In this document: positions 1 to 8,632 of the stretch, one piece after another
Layout: the number at the start of each line of letters is the position of its first letter
How positions within the stretch are numbered: the first letter of the stretch is position 1
NCBI GenBank assembly: GCA_900541905.1
Contig: UQLQ01000005.1
Coordinates: 1 to 64,000 of the forward strand
DNA from: an uncultured Oscillospiraceae bacterium
Lineage (GTDB): Bacteria > Bacillota > Clostridia > Oscillospirales > Acutalibacteraceae
Direction: 5' to 3'
Length of the DNA: 64,000 bases
Position numbers and translations under genes: made by a program
The notes under the pieces: model-generated
The model's database searches: none
What the model was told of the DNA's origin: nothing
What the model saw: only the letters and a program-made list of their open reading frames with translations

Positions 1-1125
1 CTTCTGCATATAGATGAGCATGGTGTTGTTTACCGAATAGCGGTGGAAGCGGGACTTCATTTGTTTGCTGCGTGTTTCTTTCACCTTTTTGGCGATTTGA
101 TTCGGTGCATTGCAAGCTTTTGTTCCGGGACGCTGAGAATATGCGAATACATGAACTTTGGAAAAAGAAACTTCTTTTGCAAATTCCAGAGATTGCATAA
201 ATTCTTCTTCCGTTTCACCGGGGAATCCTACCATAATGTCAGTTGTAATTGCAGCATTGTCAAATGCATCACGAAGATTTTGAACAATGGTTCTGTATTC
301 CTCTGTGGTGTAATGACGATTCATACGCTTTAAAGTTTCATCACAACCGCTTTGCAATGACAAATGAAATTGCGGACAAAGTTTTTGTTGTTTGGAAAGA
401 CGAATAATGACATCTTCACTGAGCTGTTCAGGTTCCAAGGAACCCAAACGCACGCGCTCGATTCCGTTTATGGCGCAAACTGCTTCCACAGCGTCACAAA
501 GATGTAAGTTGATATCTTGTCCAAATGCGGAAAGATTGATTCCTGTCAGAACAATTTCTTTATATCCTTTTTCAGATAATTGGGTGACTTCAGCGATTAA
601 ATCGTCTAATGGTTTTGAGCGCACTCTTCCTCTTGCATAAGGAATAATGCAGTAAGAACAAAAACGATTGCATCCGTCTTGAATTTTAATAAAAGCACGG
701 GTACGTTCATAAAAATTTTCTACGGACATACTTTCAAATTTTTCTTTTGTTTGGTGGGGGACAATGTCAATGATTCGTTGACGCGTAGATAAATATTGCA
801 AAATATGAGGCAGTAAAGAAGAACGATTGCTGTTGCCAAGCACAATATCTGCATCGGTCAGATCCCCAGCCAGTTCAGGGAAGGCCTGAGGCATACAACC
901 GGTTAATACGATAACTGCGTGCGGATGCTCTCGACGGGCCTTATGTAGTGTTTGTTTTACTTTGTGGTCACTGGTGGAAGTAACGGTACAGGAGTTCAGT
1001 AAAATAATATCAGCATCTTCGCCTGTTTGGCATGCGGAAAAACCACCCTGAAGCAATTGATTTAACATGGCTTGCGTTTCGTATTGATTTACTTTACAGC
1101 CTAACGTAATAGTAGAAACTTTCAT
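1..1125 (-). CDS. mtaB: tRNA threonylcarbamoyladenosine methylthiotransferase MtaB (3' end cut by window edge)
   Basis: Radical SAM methylthiotransferase that adds a methylthio group to t6A at position 37 of ANN-decoding tRNAs. The frame is open from an ATG at 1125 to base 1 (375 codons), so the C-terminal part lies outside the window. The N-terminus reads TLGCKVNQYET, the MtaB form of the UPF0004 domain. The radical SAM triad CNRFCSYCIIPYARGR follows at about residues 155-170, then a typical IVLTGIN and FPGETEEEF stretch. A GAGAGG ribosome binding site precedes the ATG. GCKVNQYE favours MtaB over MiaB, and a separate MiaB is encoded at 46.7 kb. Family call is firm; the subfamily is read from motifs only. 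Confidence 0.9.
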   Translation of the reverse strand, partial: MKVSTITLGCKVNQYETQAMLNQLLQGGFSACQTGEDADIILLNSCTVTSTSDHKVKQTLHKARREHPHAVIVLTGCMPQAFPELAGDLTDADIVLGNSNRSSLLPHILQYLSTRQRIIDIVPHQTKEKFESMSVENFYERTRAFIKIQDGCNRFCSYCIIPYARGRVRSKPLDDLIAEVTQLSEKGYKEIVLTGINLSAFGQDINLHLCDAVEAVCAINGIERVRLGSLEPEQLSEDVIIRLSKQQKLCPQFHLSLQSGCDETLKRMNRHYTTEEYRTIVQNLRDAFDNAAITTDIMVGFPGETEEEFMQSLEFAKEVSFSKVHVFAYSQRPGTKACNAPNQIAKKVKETRSKQMKSRFHRYSVNNTMLIYMQK

Positions 1126-1198
1126 GGATACCTCTCAATTTTCTTTTCAAATACGTTGTTGGTCAATAAAATGAAACAATATATGGCAACTATGCATA

Positions 1199-1227
1199 TT
1201 GATTCTATTTCATTTTAATGATAATAT
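1199..1227 (+). promoter_or_regulatory. Sigma-A type promoter for the HPr-like gene
   Basis: TTGATT (1199-1204), a 17-bp spacer and TAATAT (1222-1227) lie about 50 bp ahead of the HPr-like start in the divergent gap after mtaB. Inferred from consensus only. Confidence 0.45.
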
Positions 1228-1280
1228 GGTTAAAAGAACAGTCTTACTGGAATGAATATACATGTTTATGGAGGGTCATT

Positions 1281-1541
1281 ATGGAAACAGCAACAATTTT
1301 ATTGGATAATGGCGACAAAGTAAATAGATTTGTAACTGCAATGAGTAAATATCGCTGCCCGATTCACCTTACGACAAAGCGTTATAAAGTTGATGCAAAG
1401 TCCTTAATCGGTATTTTTGGCATGGATTTAACAAAACCGCTTACTGTAGAAATTGGAACGCCCAACCACCAAGTGGAACAGGAGCAAATAGATGCGGTGT
1501 TACAAGATTTGGAAGAATTTGCAGTGTCCGTTGCATTATAA
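1281..1541 (+). CDS. HPr-like domain protein lacking the phosphorylatable histidine
   Basis: An 86-residue protein with the size and C-terminal half of a PTS HPr phosphocarrier. YKVDAKSLIGIFGMDLTKPLTVEI matches in layout the HPr region around Ser46 (VDAKSIMGL then a TVEI-type strand). The region that should carry His15 (HARPA) instead reads GDKVNRFVTAM, with no histidine, so PTS phosphotransfer through His15 is not possible. The serine after DAK is kept. Start chosen at ATG 1281 because GGAGGG sits just upstream; an in-frame start at 1218 has no ribosome binding site. The gene is monocistronic between a promoter and a terminator. Family assignment is by pattern; a regulatory role is only inferred. 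Confidence 0.75.
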   Translation: METATILLDNGDKVNRFVTAMSKYRCPIHLTTKRYKVDAKSLIGIFGMDLTKPLTVEIGTPNHQVEQEQIDAVLQDLEEFAVSVAL

Positions 1542-1544
1542 TTG

Positions 1545-1574
1545 GCAGGAGTATCCGTTTACTCCTGCTATTTT
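1545..1574. terminator. Intrinsic terminator between convergent genes
   Basis: Stem GCAGGAGTA/TACTCCTGC (1545-1553 and 1560-1568) with a 6-nt loop, followed by a T-rich run. It ends the HPr-like gene and reaches the stop of the convergent ABC-F gene. Confidence 0.8.
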
Positions 1575-3475
1575 TATATTTGTTGTTCCAATTCTTCGCT
1601 TAGTTCACCCCAAGTGAGCAGAAGCTGCTCACTTTCTTCTTTGAATGCATTCATTTGTTCGGTAATTTCAACAGCAGCTTGATAATCGCTGGAAATTTCA
1701 GGTTGCAGCAACGCTTGTTCCAACTTTGCAATTTCTTGCTCCAGATGTTCGATTTTTTCTTCTGTACGTTTTAAAGCGGTTCTTTTTTTGCGGATTTCAG
1801 ACTCCCGTTCTTTGCGCAGTTTATAATCGTTTACTTTAGGTGTGATGATTTCCTGTTTTTGTTGCTGAATTTTTTGATGCTCCAAATAAGTATCATAGTT
1901 ACCAATATATTGCTCAATTCCATTTGGGGTAAGTGCATAAATTTTGTCTGCCATTTTATTGATAAAATAGCGGTCATGAGAAATGATAAGCAATGTGCCT
2001 TCATAGGACTGTAATGCAGATTCCAGTGCTTCACAAGATTGAATATCCAAATGGTTGGTAGGTTCGTCCAGCATTAAAAAATTTGCTTTTGAAAGCATGA
2101 GAATCAGAAGCAATACACGAGCTCGTTCGCCGCCGCTTAATGCGGAAATCGGTTTGAATACGTCATCGCCAAAAAATAAAAATGCGGCCAATCCGCAGCG
2201 TAATTCTGTCTGTGTCATAGAAGGATATCTATCCCATACTTCATCCAGTACAGTTTTGTCTTCATGTAATCCGGCCTGAATTTGGTCATAATATCCCGTT
2301 TCAATATCGGAACCAAATTGAATAGTGCCGCTGTTAGGGGATTGCATTCCCAATAATGTACGGAACAGTGATGTTTTACCGCATCCGTTAGGACCGATTA
2401 AAAAAATGCGTTCCTTGCGATGAATGTCCATGGTAACATGTTCAAAAACCGGTTTTGAATCGTAAGACAACGAAATATCTTTTACGGTTAAAACATCGTT
2501 ACCGCCCCGCTTTTGAATGTCGAAGTGAAATTCCATTGTCTCTAATTCATCAGCAGGTTTTTCCAAAGTGCTTTCTAAGCGCTCTATCATTTTTAGTTTG
2601 CTTTCAGCTGTTTTTATGTTGCGTTCACGATTCCAGCGTCGTTGTTGCTCCACAATACCATAAATACGGTCAATTTCCTTTTTGGTATTGTCATAATTGC
2701 GCTGCACGGTTAAATTGTGTTCTGCTTTTAATTTTAAATAGGTGCTGTAATTTCCTTTGTATATGGTGAGTTTTCCATGTTCCAGTTCAAAAGTACGGTT
2801 GGTGATACGATCTAAAAAATAACGGTCATGAGAAATGACAAAGACAGCGCCTTTGTAGGAACGTAAAAAATCCTCCAGCCATTGGACTGAAGAAATGTCC
2901 AAATGGTTGGTTGGCTCGTCTAACAACAATAAATTTGCTTCAGACAACAACAGTTTGGCTAACTGTAATTTTGCTTTTTGTCCGCCGCTTAGTGACATCA
3001 CAGGCATTGCCATTTGTTCGTCGCTAAATCCCAAACCGAGCAGTGTGGAACGGGTATGTCCACGAAAGGTAAGCCCGCCTTTATGTAGAAAGGCATCGTT
3101 TAAAGCTGCGTGTTGTTCGATCAAATCACTCAGTTTGTCCGATGCACTTTGTAATTGTTGGTTTAAATACTCCAGTTCTTGTTCCATATCCAGCAAAGAG
3201 GAGAATACGCTTAATACTTCAGCATAAGCGCTGATATCGGAATCACGGCAGACATGCTGTTCCATATAACCGATATTGGTTTGTTTGGATTGAGCGATAC
3301 TTCCGTTATCAGGGGTTAATAAGCCGGTAAGCAGTCGAAACAGAGTCGTTTTTCCGCCTCCGTTTACACCTACCAAGCCAATTCGTTCGTTTTCTTGTAT
3401 TTCAAAAGAAACACCACTGAATATTGTGTCTGTACCATATGATTTTTCTAAACCGCTTACGCTTAATAACGCCAT
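1574..3475 (-). CDS. ABC-F family ATPase (duplicated ATP-binding cassette, no membrane domain)
   Basis: A soluble 633-residue protein with two ABC cassettes, the ABC-F architecture of ribosome-associated translation factors (EttA/Uup/YfmR-like). Cassette 1: Walker A GVNGGGKTT (36-44), signature LSGGQKAK and LLLDEPTNHLD. Cassette 2: Walker A GPNGCGKTS, signature LSGGERAR and LMLDEPTNHLD. A charged linker rich in Arg/Lys/Glu separates them, and a Lys/Glu-rich C-terminal coiled coil follows (about residues 540-633), as in Uup/YfmR-type members. No transmembrane segments. Whether it is a housekeeping translation factor or an antibiotic-resistance ribosome protector cannot be decided here; the housekeeping-like context favours the former. 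Confidence 0.93.
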   Translation of the reverse strand: MALLSVSGLEKSYGTDTIFSGVSFEIQENERIGLVGVNGGGKTTLFRLLTGLLTPDNGSIAQSKQTNIGYMEQHVCRDSDISAYAEVLSVFSSLLDMEQELEYLNQQLQSASDKLSDLIEQHAALNDAFLHKGGLTFRGHTRSTLLGLGFSDEQMAMPVMSLSGGQKAKLQLAKLLLSEANLLLLDEPTNHLDISSVQWLEDFLRSYKGAVFVISHDRYFLDRITNRTFELEHGKLTIYKGNYSTYLKLKAEHNLTVQRNYDNTKKEIDRIYGIVEQQRRWNRERNIKTAESKLKMIERLESTLEKPADELETMEFHFDIQKRGGNDVLTVKDISLSYDSKPVFEHVTMDIHRKERIFLIGPNGCGKTSLFRTLLGMQSPNSGTIQFGSDIETGYYDQIQAGLHEDKTVLDEVWDRYPSMTQTELRCGLAAFLFFGDDVFKPISALSGGERARVLLLILMLSKANFLMLDEPTNHLDIQSCEALESALQSYEGTLLIISHDRYFINKMADKIYALTPNGIEQYIGNYDTYLEHQKIQQQKQEIITPKVNDYKLRKERESEIRKKRTALKRTEEKIEHLEQEIAKLEQALLQPEISSDYQAAVEITEQMNAFKEESEQLLLTWGELSEELEQQI

Positions 3476-3563
3476 TGTTTTCCCTCATTACTTTGCAGTG
3501 TTAATCTTTATTATTATAATAAAGAATGCCAATGAAATCAAGGGAAGAGGAGTATAACAGAAT

Positions 3564-3995
3564 TTATAGATAGTTTTTCCACATATCAATGTAAGCTTGA
3601 CTGTTTTCTATAAATTCCTCTGCGATTTCTTTTTCTTTTGCTTTCGGTTGTTCCAGTTCATTTAACTTTTTAGTCATATCGATAATTCCCATGGTTGTGC
3701 CGTTAATCATCATTTCAGCAATATGCTGTTCTGAGGAATCCAGCAGTGTGTTCATTTGAATGGAACCCCAAAGCATCGTTTGGTCCATCATTTTTTCTTT
3801 ACTTGGCGTAACGTTATATTCGGACATTGCCTCATTGGCTTTTGCCTGTAATTTTTGATATTCTGAGCATTGATCTTTTAATTCTTTTTTTAAATCTTCC
3901 TTTTTAATCTTGGGCAAAAGAATGTTAATGGCATCTATGCCCATTTTAGATGCTTTAGATACTTCGTTTAATAAATTGGTATTTTCGTGATGCAT
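3564..3995 (-). CDS. Small helical protein of unknown function
   Basis: A 143-residue protein that I do not recognise by name. It is nearly all predicted amphipathic helix and rich in Lys, Glu, Met and Leu, starting MHHENTNLLNEVSKASKMG. Length and composition suggest a four-helix bundle resembling ferritin-like DUF2383 proteins, but no metal-ligand pattern is obvious. GGAGGTTTTC precedes the ATG with good spacing, so translation is likely. It stands alone between the ABC-F gene and the hydrolase gene, all on the minus strand. Confidence 0.7.
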   Translation of the reverse strand: MHHENTNLLNEVSKASKMGIDAINILLPKIKKEDLKKELKDQCSEYQKLQAKANEAMSEYNVTPSKEKMMDQTMLWGSIQMNTLLDSSEQHIAEMMINGTTMGIIDMTKKLNELEQPKAKEKEIAEEFIENSQAYIDMWKNYL

Positions 3996-4074
3996 ATATG
4001 AAAACCTCCATTACATGATTTTCTATAGTTTGCGGAGATTTTTGGGATTTATGTATTTCTGCTTTTGTGAAATA

Positions 4075-4108
4075 CAAAAAAGCACATATTGGAATGATAA
4101 TATGTGCT
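4075..4108 (-). terminator. Intrinsic terminator of the MBL-fold hydrolase gene
   Basis: AGCACATATT/AATATGTGCT hairpin with an 8-nt loop; read on the minus strand it is followed by TTTTTTG. Lies just past the stop at 4138. Confidence 0.8.
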
Positions 4109-4137
4109 GCATTCAATATTATATTTGTTTTGTTAAA

Positions 4138-4938
4138 TCAAAGTTCAATTTCATCTAGATCATCAGGAATATAGAGATTACCCTGATAATATTGTTTTCC
4201 TTCTGCTGTATATAGTTCTTTTCGATTTTTCATATTTTTATCTTCCGTATGATATAACAGCAAATTTTTTACATTCATTTTATTTGCCAATTCGCAGGCA
4301 TCTTTCACGGTAGAGTGATGCTTTTGATATGGAGAAAAAATATTTGCCTGTGAGTATAAGCAGAATGCTTCATGTAAAAGCCATTTACTGTTTTCCACGT
4401 ATTGCTGTTCACTTTCATGATACGGTTCATCTCCACAACACGTTAATTTTTCTCCATGGTCTAACTCAATACAAAAGCCAAATTGTTTTGCTTTTGTTGA
4501 GTGTATATCAAAAAATGTTATTTTTCTGTTTAAAATCATGCGTTCTTCTTTGTCTGTCACGGTAATCAAATGCAGTCTGTTACCTATAAAACGTGTTTCC
4601 TGTTTATCCAGCAATTTTTCTGCCATATCTGTTAGAAGGGATATTACTTCTTCATGTGCATAAATATTGGCTTCTCCCGTATAGTTGCCACGATTCAGAT
4701 TTTGACATATCATACGCAGCATCCAAATAATTCCTAACAAGTGGTCAATATGTTTGTGTGTAACAAATATATCTTTTATTTGTGTCCATGGAATGCCGGC
4801 ATGCTTAAGTTGTCGCAAGAGAGTACTGCCTCCACCGCCATCAACCAAAAAATAATTGTTATTTTCACTTAATACAAAGCAGGTATTGTAACATTCTGTC
4901 ACCACTGCATTTCCTGTTCCTAACATTGTAATTTTCAT
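4138..4938 (-). CDS. MBL-fold metallohydrolase, RNase Z-like
   Basis: A 266-residue metallo-beta-lactamase-fold hydrolase. The N-terminus MKITMLGTGNA is the first strand typical of RNase Z-type members. The metal motif THKHIDH (HxHxDH) is at residues 60-66, with later conserved residues in CCGDEPYHE and LLLYHTED. It lacks the insert and length of true RNase Z, and the window gives no substrate. The gene is monocistronic with its own terminator. Likely a cytoplasmic phosphodiesterase or related hydrolase; the specific reaction is unknown. Confidence 0.85.
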   Translation of the reverse strand: MKITMLGTGNAVVTECYNTCFVLSENNNYFLVDGGGGSTLLRQLKHAGIPWTQIKDIFVTHKHIDHLLGIIWMLRMICQNLNRGNYTGEANIYAHEEVISLLTDMAEKLLDKQETRFIGNRLHLITVTDKEERMILNRKITFFDIHSTKAKQFGFCIELDHGEKLTCCGDEPYHESEQQYVENSKWLLHEAFCLYSQANIFSPYQKHHSTVKDACELANKMNVKNLLLYHTEDKNMKNRKELYTAEGKQYYQGNLYIPDDLDEIEL

Positions 4939-5118
4939 ACTTTATTAGAACTCCTTCATATGAAACTAAAATATGTTTTTTATATTATCACAGCTTTTCT
5001 TTGATGTCATCTTTTTTATAGTTTGTTCATAAAAAGCTATCATTATTAGATATCATATATCTTTATGCTCAAATTGAGGGAATACTATTTTGGAAAAATT
5101 TAGAATTGATTTATTTCT

Positions 5119-5313
5119 GTTATAACAACCTCATAGCAGAGACAAAGTTGAAAATTTTGATTGTTATGAGAACGTAAAAATTGCAACGCAATTTTTTCTA
5201 TGCTATAACAACCTAGCAACAAATACAAAATCACAGATTTTGATTGTTGACAAGAACGTTTTAACATTTATAGGTTAGAAATTGTATAACAATTTCTTTC
5301 ATGTTATAATAAC
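5119..5313 (+). repeat. Two tandem units of a dispersed two-hairpin repeat
   Basis: Unit A (about 5119-5205) and unit B (about 5202-5313) share a layout: left end TATAACAACCT; hairpin 1 ending TTTTGATTGTT; conserved AGAACG; a short spacer; hairpin 2 built on AAATTG/CAATTT; right end TTTCT-ATG-TATAA. Unit A hairpin 1 closes with CTCATA/TATGAG. Unit B hairpin 2 is AGAAATTGT/ACAATTTCT with loop ATA, while unit A has AAAAATTGC/GCAATTTTT. A third, inverted copy lies at 16.26-16.38 kb. The stems stay paired although the bases differ, which points to a selected structure. The repeat fills most of the gap between 4939 and 5338; the rest (4939-5118) holds nothing I recognise. Confidence 0.8.
5282..5310 (+). 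promoter_or_regulatory. Putative promoter within the repeat right end
   Basis: TTGTAT (5282-5287), 17-bp spacer, TATAAT (5305-5310), 29 bp before the start of the next gene. The -10 is part of the repeat's conserved right end, so the repeat itself may deliver the promoter. Confidence 0.5.
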
Positions 5314-5338
5314 AGCAATGAAACAGGGAGGAATCATT

Positions 5339-6139
5339 ATGAAGTGTGGTATTTCTACATCTTGCCTGTATCCAATGGAAACAAAAGAATCACTTCAAAC
5401 CTTAACTGACATGGGCTTTCAGGAGTTTGAAGTGTTTTTTAATACGTTTCGTGAAATACAATCACCTTATACATTAGAAATGCGGAAACGTTTGGATGAT
5501 TATGGCGCTGTTATGCGTTCTGTGCATCCTTTCACATCAGGATTTGAATCTGCTTTGATTTTTACAAATTACCATACACGCTTTTTGGATGGTCTGGAAT
5601 TTTACAAGCAGTATTTTGAAGCAGCAAATATATTAGGTGCAACAATATTGGTTCTGCACGGACAAAACAATTGCGGCAGATATGGCGGAATTGAGGAAGC
5701 GGATTATTTAGAAAAATATCTGGCGTTGTATGAACTGGGGCAGCAGTTTGGAATTACAGTAGCGCAGGAAAATGTAAATGGATTTCGCAGTGCCAATCCT
5801 TCTTTTATTCGTCGTATGAGAGAACAATTACAAAATCGCTGTGCATTTGTGTTTGATGCAAAGCAAGCAGTACGTGCCGGATTCGACCCTTATGACATGT
5901 GTAATGCTATGGGGAAAAATTTAATCCACGTGCACATCAATGATAATGCACCTCCACAGGATTGTTTACTGCCGGGAAACGGAACGATGGATTATCCCCG
6001 TTTATTAAGGCAATTAAAGCAACAGGATTATCACGGCTCTTTTATTATTGAAGTGTATCGCAGAAATTTTGAACAATTGGAAGAACTGAATAGGTCTGCA
6101 ATGTATTTAAATGAAAAATTATCCAAATATTTTGGATAA
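5339..6139 (+). CDS. Sugar phosphate isomerase/epimerase family protein (TIM barrel)
   Basis: A 266-residue xylose isomerase-like TIM barrel (AP endonuclease 2 superfamily). Visible family features are the N-terminal strand GISTSC, VLHGQNNCG, the metal-binding glutamate in VAQENVNG, FVFDAKQA, HVHINDN and the C-terminal IIEVYR. These supply the usual Glu/Asp/His metal ligands for an isomerase or epimerase. The substrate cannot be told. The start is placed at ATG 5339 because GGGAGGAA lies just upstream; an upstream in-frame ATG at 5282 would put the promoter and ribosome binding site inside the gene. It has no obvious operon partner; nrdR follows 70 bp later. Confidence 0.85.
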   Translation: MKCGISTSCLYPMETKESLQTLTDMGFQEFEVFFNTFREIQSPYTLEMRKRLDDYGAVMRSVHPFTSGFESALIFTNYHTRFLDGLEFYKQYFEAANILGATILVLHGQNNCGRYGGIEEADYLEKYLALYELGQQFGITVAQENVNGFRSANPSFIRRMREQLQNRCAFVFDAKQAVRAGFDPYDMCNAMGKNLIHVHINDNAPPQDCLLPGNGTMDYPRLLRQLKQQDYHGSFIIEVYRRNFEQLEELNRSAMYLNEKLSKYFG

Positions 6140-6210
6140 ACAGGTTGAAGTTTATAGATTTTATATGATATAATCATAAAATAGTAATCAATATGTGGGG
6201 GGACTGTTTT

Positions 6211-6666
6211 ATGAAATGTCCGTTTTGTTTTTATGAGGAAAGCAAAGTTATTGATTCCCGTCCAACAGATGAAGGGGAAAGAATCAGACGGCGCAGAGAA
6301 TGCTTAAAGTGCGGAAAACGTTTTACAACGTATGAGGTAATTGAAACAGTACCTGTCATTGTGATAAAAAGGGATAAGTCGCGTCAAGTATTTGATAGAA
6401 GTAAAATTTTAAGCGGTTTGCTTCGTGCTTGTGAAAAACGTCCCGTATCCATTGAAACATTAGAAAAAATTGTAGACGAGATGGAGTTTACATTACAAAA
6501 CTCGCCTGATAGAGAAGTTCCGTCAGAACGAATCGGCGAATTGGCAATGGAAAAATTAAAAGATATTGACGAAGTTGCATATGTTCGTTTCGCATCTGTT
6601 TATCGTCAATTCCAAGATATACAAACTTTTATGGATGAACTGAAATCTATGATGAAAACAAAATAA
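6211..6666 (+). CDS. nrdR: Transcriptional repressor NrdR
   Basis: A 151-residue repressor of ribonucleotide reductase genes. The N-terminal zinc ribbon shows CPFC and CLKC pairs around RRRREC, followed by the ATP-cone that senses ATP/dATP ([20 protein letters not shown]). Length matches the family. The start is ATG 6211, 5 nt after a GGGGGG-type ribosome binding site; an upstream in-frame ATG (6193) would add six residues before the zinc ribbon. NrdR binds NrdR boxes ahead of nrd operons, none of which is in this window. Confidence 0.96.
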   Translation: MKCPFCFYEESKVIDSRPTDEGERIRRRRECLKCGKRFTTYEVIETVPVIVIKRDKSRQVFDRSKILSGLLRACEKRPVSIETLEKIVDEMEFTLQNSPDREVPSERIGELAMEKLKDIDEVAYVRFASVYRQFQDIQTFMDELKSMMKTK

Positions 6667-6676
6667 ATTCAAGTGT

Positions 6677-6712
6677 AAAAACAGAGCTATGCGGACGCAT
6701 AGCTCTGTTTTT
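6677..6712. terminator. Bidirectional terminator between nrdR and coaX
   Basis: A near-perfect hairpin, AAAAACAGAGCTATGCG against CGCATAGCTCTGTTTTT, with a U-tract in both directions. The T-run reaches the stop codon of the convergent coaX. Confidence 0.9.
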
Positions 6713-7491
6713 TATTGGTTCAAATAATTTTTTCGATATAGTGACAGTAAACCTTTTAACATTAATTTATCATCGTAAACAATGGAATGATTGCAATGTT
6801 TTACAATCATTCCGGCTAATCCTCCTGTTGCCAGTAAAGTTGGCATTTCTTCCAAATCGACGGCAATACGGTCTATAATACCGTCTATCATTGCTGCAGT
6901 TCCAAATATAATACCGCTTTGCATACAATGAGTTGTATTTTTTCCAATGATTTGTGGGGGAGCATCTAAGCTGATATGGGGCAATTGTGACGCTTGATTT
7001 GACAACGCCTCTAAGGAAAGTCCTACTCCCGGAATAATCATACCACCGGCATAGTTCCCTTGTTTATCAATGACAGAGACTGTGGTAGCTGTTCCCATGT
7101 CAAATATTACAATAGGGGTAGGGTATGATTCCAATGCTGTGACAGCATTTACAATTAAATCTTTCCCCAATTGGTCAGGATTATCTATGGTTATGGATAA
7201 ATCAGTTTTGATTTGATTACTTACCATAATCGGCTCTTTTCCGATTAGTAGTGCAACAGCAGACAAAATGGTCTGTGATAGATTTGGTACTACCGAAGAT
7301 ATAATGCTTCCCGTTATACTGGATAACGCTATATGTCGTATTGTAAGGACGTCTTGAATCAATACGGCGTATTCGTCGACTGTTTTGGTATGGTCAGATG
7401 AGATACGGGAGGTAAAGATAATTTCTTCTGTTTTTGTATCAATAATTCCCAACACAATATTTGTGTTTCCAATATCCAATGCAAAAATCAT
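6712..7491 (-). CDS. coaX: Type III pantothenate kinase CoaX
   Basis: First step of CoA synthesis, phosphorylating pantothenate with ATP. The 259-residue protein starts MIFALDIGNTNIVLGI, with the ASKHA phosphate-1 motif DIGNTN at 5-10. GKDLIVNAVTA and FDMGTATTVSVID follow; the aspartate of FDMGTA is the family's catalytic or pantothenate-site residue. GGMIIPGVG is also typical. It lies 16 bp downstream of an ECF S-component and probably forms a two-gene pantothenate uptake/trapping operon with it. CoaBC, the next pathway enzyme, is encoded divergently. Confidence 0.96.
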   Translation of the reverse strand: MIFALDIGNTNIVLGIIDTKTEEIIFTSRISSDHTKTVDEYAVLIQDVLTIRHIALSSITGSIISSVVPNLSQTILSAVALLIGKEPIMVSNQIKTDLSITIDNPDQLGKDLIVNAVTALESYPTPIVIFDMGTATTVSVIDKQGNYAGGMIIPGVGLSLEALSNQASQLPHISLDAPPQIIGKNTTHCMQSGIIFGTAAMIDGIIDRIAVDLEEMPTLLATGGLAGMIVKHCNHSIVYDDKLMLKGLLSLYRKNYLNQ

Positions 7492-7507
7492 AACAATCCC
7501 TTTTCTT

Positions 7508-8152
7508 CTATTGTTTTTGACTTCGTTTTAGTTTTAATAATACTTTTGCAATTACACACGTAATGATGCCTGCAATCACTGCTTCCGCAACCCCGTTGGT
7601 ACCTACAACAAACATAATGGTGCCCAGCAGAGCGTCAGAAGCTATATTGTTTGCAGCGGCATAACTGTCGCCAAACATTAGGCCGATAAGTCCCATAACC
7701 AATATGGTGTTTACCATGGAGCCGCAAACGCCTGCTACTGCAAGTGAGACAAATTCGGCTTTACTGTTGTGCTTCATTAATTTTTGTAAACCAACATATA
7801 CAAAATAGGGGACAATTCCCACCAAAATACGTGGAACAAAGCAAATAATTAAGCTGAGCCAACTTCCGTGTTCTTGTCCAGGCAACGGATAAAACGGTGT
7901 AAAAACAAACGAAGTTAATGCGGGACTGACTGTATTGGTAATTAAGCTGCAAACACCAAAAAGTGCACCTAATATGGCGCCTTTTTTAGGTCCAAGCACA
8001 ATAGAACCGATAATAACCGGAATATGGACGATGGTAGCTTTGATTACCACCAAAGGAATAAATCCCAATGGAGTGAAGCCTAATACCAGCACGATGGCCG
8101 CGAATAATGCCAATAGAACAAGATCGCGGTACTTTACATTTAATTTATTCAA
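7508..8152 (-). CDS. ECF transporter S-component, probably for pantothenate (PanT-like)
   Basis: A 214-residue integral membrane substrate-binding subunit of an energy-coupling factor importer. It has about six hydrophobic segments and the S-component look near the N-terminus (LLALFAAIVLVLGFTP) and in IIGSIVLGPKKGAILG. Cotranscription with coaX suggests pantothenate as substrate; this is inference from context. The start is TTG 8152, 6 nt after GGAGGAA. The EcfA/A'/T energizing module is not in this window, as expected for group II ECF systems that share one. Confidence 0.82.
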   Translation of the reverse strand: MNKLNVKYRDLVLLALFAAIVLVLGFTPLGFIPLVVIKATIVHIPVIIGSIVLGPKKGAILGALFGVCSLITNTVSPALTSFVFTPFYPLPGQEHGSWLSLIICFVPRILVGIVPYFVYVGLQKLMKHNSKAEFVSLAVAGVCGSMVNTILVMGLIGLMFGDSYAAANNIASDALLGTIMFVVGTNGVAEAVIAGIITCVIAKVLLKLKRSQKQ

Positions 8153-8203
8153 TTTACATTCCTCCTGCTGCTGCTCACAGAGATGCAGCGCAAATTCTTT
8201 TTT

Positions 8204-8232
8204 ATTATACTGAACAAATGTATAAAATGCAA
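8204..8232 (-). promoter_or_regulatory. Sigma-A promoter of the S-component/coaX operon
   Basis: On the minus strand TTGCAT (8232-8227), 17-bp spacer and TATAAT (8209-8204), about 50 bp upstream of the TTG start. Confidence 0.65.
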
Positions 8233-8574
8233 TAAAAATGACAGAGTTATTTTATATGTTTACTCCTATTTGTGTGAACGAGGTTCACGATTATCTTTTT
8301 GGTCTGTTGCTTCATAAATACGATATATGTATTGTTACCACTATATTTTAGTATAGTTTTATATAGTTACACATTGTATTTTCTATTTGGAATATGGAAG
8401 ATATCTCATATAGCATAGCTATTTGATATCACTGAAATAATCATAGCTTTAGATTTATGGCATAATAAATGTTACTGTCTGTAAAACTGATAATATACTT
8501 TTTTAGAAACAGAATGCTGAAATTGTTATGATTGATATAAAGGTCATAACATGTATTCTTTTGGTAATTTTACT
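8233..8574. other. Divergent intergenic region without recognised content
   Basis: An A/T-rich stretch between two divergent promoters. I see no credible ORF, riboswitch-like structure, tRNA or repeat. GATATC occurs twice (near 8400 and 8430) but without a convincing extended symmetry. Confidence 0.5.
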
Positions 8575-8602
8575 TTGAAAACAACAAAAAATTTGGTATA
8601 CT
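8575..8602 (+). promoter_or_regulatory. Sigma-A promoter of coaBC
   Basis: TTGAAA (8575-8580), 16-bp spacer, TATACT (8597-8602), about 30 bp before the start codon. Confidence 0.65.
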
Positions 8603-8632
8603 AAGTAAAATGATTGGAAAGGTATGAACGGT

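Noticed and set aside
5119..5313. CRISPR-like array at the tandem repeat
   Set aside because: Units of 85-110 bp with internal hairpins, no regular spacers and no cas genes nearby.
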